Below are positions 6,761 through 9,178 of a stretch of 9,178 nt of DNA, in pieces (position 1 is the first letter of the stretch; every line of letters starts with the position of its first letter). Below the pieces are notes generated by a model. It saw only the letters and a list, made by a program, of their open reading frames with translations, was not told the origin of the DNA and did not search any database. The DNA comes from Acidimicrobiales bacterium. GTDB taxonomy: Bacteria > Actinomycetota > Acidimicrobiia > Acidimicrobiales > JANYDT01. Location of the stretch: positions 1 to 9,178 of the forward strand of contig JANYHQ010000454.1 of NCBI GenBank assembly GCA_025358985.1. The letters are read 5' to 3'. The position numbers and the translations under genes are program-made.

Positions 6761-6766
6761 AAGGAG
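6761..6766 (+). promoter_or_regulatory. Strong ribosome binding site fixing the STAS-GAF-ANTAR start
   Basis: AAGGAG lies six bases before the ATG at 6773. It is the best Shine-Dalgarno sequence in the window and rules in this start over an upstream in-frame TTG at 6710, which would fall inside the leader hairpin. Confidence 0.8.
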
Positions 6767-6772
6767 TCACCC

Positions 6773-7870
6773 ATGACTGCGCACCGCTTCGGCGAATTCG
6801 CCATTGTCATAGTCTTCGAGGGCAATCGGGCCATCCTCAGTGTGGGTGGGGACGTGGACGCGCTGACCGCACCCACGCTTGGTGCGGTGGTTCGGGCGTT
6901 GGTGGAACAGGGTCACTCCGATGTGGTGCTCGATTTTGGTGGGCTGGCGTTCATGGGCGCAGCCGGTTTGTGGGTCATTGTCGATACCTCCACCCAATTG
7001 GGAAAAACTCATGGAGCGCTCACGGTGCGATCTGCATCGGCGCATACCCGTCGCATCCTCGACCTCACGGGAGTCAGCGCACTCGTCCACATAGAGCTCT
7101 CCGATCCTGCTTCGACGTTGGGAGCAGAGCAACCTCCCGGTGACCAGTCACGCAACAGACCGTCGCTGCCGATCGCCGCGCGCCTACCTCGTATGGGGCA
7201 GTCGCACACCAGTACAGAAGTCATCGATGCCGCGCTGCGTCTGGTGGTGGAATTGGCCAAAGCCACCGTTGAAGGTGCTGATGGAGTCAGCGTGTCGTTG
7301 GAGCGCAATGGTCAACTCACCACGGTGGCGGCCAGCAACGACACCGTGCTGCGTATGGATGCGCATCAGTATGAAACTGGCGAGGGGCCCTGCGTTGCGG
7401 CCGCAGTAGAGGGGCACTGGTTCCACGTGGAGTCCTTGGCTGAGGAGCATCGTTGGCCGGCATTCATTCCGTTGGCCATGCATGAAGACATTGGCAGCAT
7501 CCTCTCGTCACCGTTGTTGGGCACCGAACGATCCATAGGCGCGCTGAACATCTATTCAAGTTCAGAGCGGGCGTTCGGACCACCAGAACAAGAACTGGCT
7601 GCGCTCTTTGCCACCCAAGCATCAGGGATTCTGGTGGATGCCGGGTCCGATCTCACCGATGGCCAATTGGCAAACAGGATTACTGATGCCCTCAAGGCAC
7701 GCGAGGTCATCGCTCAAGCCCAAGGGGTGCTCATGGCCCGCCACCATGTAACCGCCAAAGTTGCCGCCGCCACCCTGCATCGAAACGCCCGAACGGCAGA
7801 GTTAGTGGTGCGCCAGCATGCGATTGATGTATTGGCATCCACCCAGGGCATCATCGAATCGGACGCGTGA
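6773..7870 (+). CDS. STAS-GAF-ANTAR fusion regulator
   Basis: The 365-residue protein joins three signalling domains. Residues 8-108 form a STAS domain like anti-sigma-factor antagonists (GGDVDALTAPTL, then VVLDFGGLAFMGAAGLWVIV). In SpoIIAA the matching loop reads DSSGL and its first Ser is phosphorylated; here it is GAAGL (62-66), so the phosphorylatable Ser is Ala63. A linker at about 109-148 leads to a GAF domain (about 149-300) with TGEGPCVAAAVEG, EEHRWPAF and IGALNIYSSSERAFG. An ANTAR domain ends the protein (about 300-355); its first helices are normal (ALKAREVIAQAQGVLMARHH), but the third helix lacks the usual SQxxNxKL pattern. The family role is linking sigma/anti-sigma or GAF input to RNA-based antitermination. 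It leads a three-gene operon, with the next gene nine bases downstream. The domain calls are secure; the function of the fusion is inferred. Confidence 0.92.
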   Translation: MTAHRFGEFAIVIVFEGNRAILSVGGDVDALTAPTLGAVVRALVEQGHSDVVLDFGGLAFMGAAGLWVIVDTSTQLGKTHGALTVRSASAHTRRILDLTGVSALVHIELSDPASTLGAEQPPGDQSRNRPSLPIAARLPRMGQSHTSTEVIDAALRLVVELAKATVEGADGVSVSLERNGQLTTVAASNDTVLRMDAHQYETGEGPCVAAAVEGHWFHVESLAEEHRWPAFIPLAMHEDIGSILSSPLLGTERSIGALNIYSSSERAFGPPEQELAALFATQASGILVDAGSDLTDGQLANRITDALKAREVIAQAQGVLMARHHVTAKVAAATLHRNARTAELVVRQHAIDVLASTQGIIESDA

Positions 7871-7879
7871 GGTTCGGTC

Positions 7880-8140
7880 ATGATCGAAGCAATTGACGTG
7901 CTGGAACAGGCGCGCCGAGATCTGGGTCTGTCCGTAGATGACCTTTGGTATCGCTACTTCGCACTGGGTGGCATGAGCGCGGCGCTCGAGGTGGAGGCCA
8001 TCCTCTACGGAGCATTGCTCACCGATGAACACAATCGCGATGTGCTGGCGGTGGCCCTCAACGAACGGTTTTCAGAGCTGGGACGTGATCATCCGTTGGC
8101 CTATTCCGATGATGAGGGCCTACCGGACCCGGTGGTTTGA
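7880..8140 (+). CDS. Small conserved-looking helical protein, function unknown
   Basis: The 86-residue acidic, mostly helical protein (MIEAIDVLEQARRDLGLS at the start) has the core DDLWYRYFALGGMSAALEVEAILYGALL and NRDVLAVALNERF. It has no membrane segment, signal peptide, cysteine pair or DNA-binding motif. I believe similar short proteins occur beside GAF/ANTAR genes in actinobacteria, but I cannot name a family. The ATG at 7880 has GAGG (7869-7872) seven bases upstream, overlapping the stop codon of the STAS-GAF-ANTAR gene, so the two are translated together. The first 30 residues could form an amphipathic helix for protein binding. A role as a partner of the preceding regulator is suggested only by the operon. 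Confidence 0.8.
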   Translation: MIEAIDVLEQARRDLGLSVDDLWYRYFALGGMSAALEVEAILYGALLTDEHNRDVLAVALNERFSELGRDHPLAYSDDEGLPDPVV

Positions 8141-8171
8141 ACTGCGCGCCGTGCGGGTATCAGAGGCGATT

Positions 8172-8459
8172 ATGGAAACCATGGTCGATGCCATAGCCCG
8201 TATGCGCGCAGAGGGCTTTGTCTACGACTTTGCAGCTGTTGACGGGGCCAGACTTCGATGCCTCCAATGTGGCCGCGTGGTCTCCACCGATGCCATCACG
8301 GTGTTCCATACCGTCCGCTTCGAAGGAAACTCCAACCCCGACGATGAGGCCATCCTGCTGGCGGTGGCTGGACCGTGTGGACACCACGGTGTGTTCACCG
8401 GCGCCTACGGACCCACCGCCGACCCTGACACCAACGAGGTCCTCAGTTCGTTGCACTAG
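8172..8459 (+). CDS. Small protein with possible CxxC/CGHH zinc site, function unknown
   Basis: The 95-residue protein has an N-terminal helix (METMVDAIARMRAEGF), then a compact region with Cys30-Leu-Gln-Cys33, the stretch VRFEGNSNPDDEAILLAVAG and Cys69-Gly-His-His72. Two Cys plus a third Cys and one or two His could bind one zinc ion, as in a zinc ribbon. The VRFEG-S-PDDEAILLA core is one I recall from unnamed actinobacterial proteins. I chose the ATG at 8172 because AGAGG (8162-8166) lies five bases upstream. The frame is open earlier, but the upstream residues read like out-of-frame sequence of the preceding gene. It is the last gene of the operon, 31 bases after the 86-residue gene. No enzymatic motif is visible. 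It could bind a nucleic acid or a protein partner. Confidence 0.82.
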   Translation: METMVDAIARMRAEGFVYDFAAVDGARLRCLQCGRVVSTDAITVFHTVRFEGNSNPDDEAILLAVAGPCGHHGVFTGAYGPTADPDTNEVLSSLH

Positions 8460-8603
8460 CCCAAACCCCACCCTCCACACAACGTAACCCCGACAAGAGT
8501 GGGCGAGAACTGGGTTTTTGTTTGGGAACGTCCCCATATAGCCACTTTTCCCAGACACGAACCCTCGCTCGACCCCGTCTTGTCGGGGTTGAAGGTTGGG
8601 CTA
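8457..8603. repeat. Nested inverted repeats filling the convergent intergenic region
   Basis: The 145 non-coding bases between the two convergent stops hold no gene I can support. TAGCCCAA (8457-8464) is repeated inverted as TTGGGCTA (8596-8603). Inside, the 13-base AACCCCGACAAGA (8486-8498) is repeated inverted and perfect as TCTTGTCGGGGTT (8578-8590). Further inside, GCGAG (8503-8507) pairs CTCGC (8564-8568) and CTGGG (8510-8514) pairs CCCAG (8550-8554). An alternative is CCCAAAC (8460-8466) with GTTTGGG (8520-8526). It could be a structured RNA, a bidirectional terminator region or a remnant small inverted-repeat element. No target-site duplication is evident beside the 13-base arms. Confidence 0.6.
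8571..8590. terminator. Local hairpin, possible bidirectional terminator
   Basis: ACCCCG (8572-8577) pairs with CGGGGT (8584-8589) around the six-base loop TCTTGT, with an outer G-T pair adding a seventh. It lies between convergent genes, where a terminator is expected, but no clear T-run follows on either strand. Its right arm also belongs to the 13-base inverted repeat, so local and long-range foldings compete. Confidence 0.35.
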
Positions 8604-8604
8604 C

Positions 8605-9178
8605 CTACAGCAACGCATGGTGGAGTTGGCCAAGCACTACCACGCAGCCGATGATCAGTGCACCCAATGAGGCATTCGCTTCGGCCAATCGGAAGATGAA
8701 TGGTGACGGGTCATCGTTAGCCATCGCTCCAACACTGGCCAACCTTGGGGTGGCCAGCAGACGCGCTGGCGTGGGTAGCAAACGACCCAAACGCCACGTG
8801 GTGATCAATGACCCAAGTACCAACACCATCTTCAGTGCGAAGACGGCCAAATAGGCCGTACCCAGTCGAGTCTGAAGCAGCTGACTGGGATGTCGCAGCC
8901 CGGCGGACGCGTACAGCGCCGTTTGTACACCGCTGAACACCAGCACCAGCAGACCTCCGCCCGCCAGCACCAGGTAATGGCGGCTGATGAAACGGGTGAT
9001 TTCGGTGCGAGCACCGCCCGACCCCAGCCGGTTGGCCAAAACAAGACCGAGAACCGAAACCGTCCACGCCAACGCACCAAACGTATGGGCCATGGCGAAG
9101 CCGGCGGCGGTGGCGCTGAAATCCGAGTTGTGTGCCGCAGTGGTGCCGGAACCTGCGTCACCAGCCAAACCGGAATGC
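8605..9178 (-). CDS. Multi-pass membrane protein resembling CopD domain, probably 5'-truncated by the window
   Basis: The minus-strand frame is open from the right edge to a TAG at 8607-8605. It encodes four likely membrane segments: FAMAHTFGALAWTVSVLGLVL, YLVLAGGGLLVLVFSGVQTAL, AYLAVFALKMVLVLGSLITT and a C-terminal LGALIIGCVVVLGQLHHALL. The layout and the pieces ITRFISRHYLVL and RLGTAYLAVFALKMVL recall CopD-type copper-resistance membrane domains, but the match is only moderate and I see no certain metal ligand set. A TTG at 9168 could start a 187-residue protein. There is no ATG near it and the frame continues to the edge, so the true start may lie beyond. It is convergent with the ANTAR operon and shows no functional link to it. 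A generic integral membrane protein is the fallback call. Confidence 0.72.
   Translation of the reverse strand, partial: HSGLAGDAGSGTTAAHNSDFSATAAGFAMAHTFGALAWTVSVLGLVLANRLGSGGARTEITRFISRHYLVLAGGGLLVLVFSGVQTALYASAGLRHPSQLLQTRLGTAYLAVFALKMVLVLGSLITTWRLGRLLPTPARLLATPRLASVGAMANDDPSPFIFRLAEANASLGALIIGCVVVLGQLHHALL

Noticed and set aside
6710..6772. TTG start 21 codons upstream of the STAS-GAF-ANTAR ATG
   Set aside because: It lies in the loop of the leader hairpin and lacks a ribosome site, while AAGGAG points to 6773.
8025..8171. N-terminal extension of the 95-residue protein
   Set aside because: It overlaps the 86-residue gene in another frame, reads as Trp/Arg-rich noise, and a good ribosome site supports the start at 8172.
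8486..8590. Miniature transposable element with 13-base terminal repeats
   Set aside because: No target-site duplication flanks the arms (ACGT on the left, GAAG on the right) and copy number cannot be seen here, so it is kept only as an inverted repeat.
8522..8854. Plus-strand frame starting MGTSPYSHFSQ
   Set aside because: It runs antisense to the membrane protein at the right edge, has no ribosome site, and its first part lies in the inverted-repeat block.
1..9178. CRISPR array, tRNA, rRNA, integrase or transposase
   Set aside because: No regularly spaced long repeats, cloverleaf, rRNA-like stretch or recombinase motif was found on either strand.

Overview
The window looks like chromosomal DNA of a GC-rich actinobacterium. 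The GAF-ANTAR proteins, the STAS domain, starts at GTG as well as ATG, dense translational coupling and a possible leaderless promoter all fit this. An Acidimicrobiia-like lineage is my guess from the style of the proteins, not something shown. I see no rRNA, tRNA, CRISPR, transposase or phage gene.

Region 1 (1-4610, minus strand) reads as one six-gene operon in transcription order: OmpR-type response regulator, HAMP/HisKA-type sensor kinase, a Sec-exported protein with a possible PsbP/Mog1-like fold, two different MacB/LolD-type ABC ATPases, and the N-terminus of an FtsX/MacB-type permease that runs off the left edge. Most junctions overlap by 4-10 bases. The exception is the 82-base gap after the kinase, which holds a possible attenuator and a possible leaderless internal promoter. 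The likely theme is signal-controlled ABC transport or cell-envelope defence with a dedicated exported partner protein.

Region 2 (4629-5885, plus strand) is a divergent MFS transporter of the YbfB/YjiJ (MFS_4) type. Its start lies only 18 bases from the response-regulator start.

Region 3 (5894-8459) is a GAF/ANTAR signalling cluster. A GAF-ANTAR protein (minus) is divergent from a three-gene plus-strand operon: a STAS-GAF-ANTAR fusion, an 86-residue helical protein, and a 95-residue protein with a possible zinc site. The 165-base divergent region holds three ACTGG repeats at exact 11-base spacing over a candidate promoter, then a long hairpin in the predicted leader. ANTAR domains usually bind RNA and act in antitermination, so this leader deserves attention, although its loops do not match the known ANTAR target.

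Region 4 (8460-9178) is a 145-base convergent gap full of inverted repeats, followed by a minus-strand multi-pass membrane protein resembling CopD domains, whose 5' end may lie beyond the right edge.
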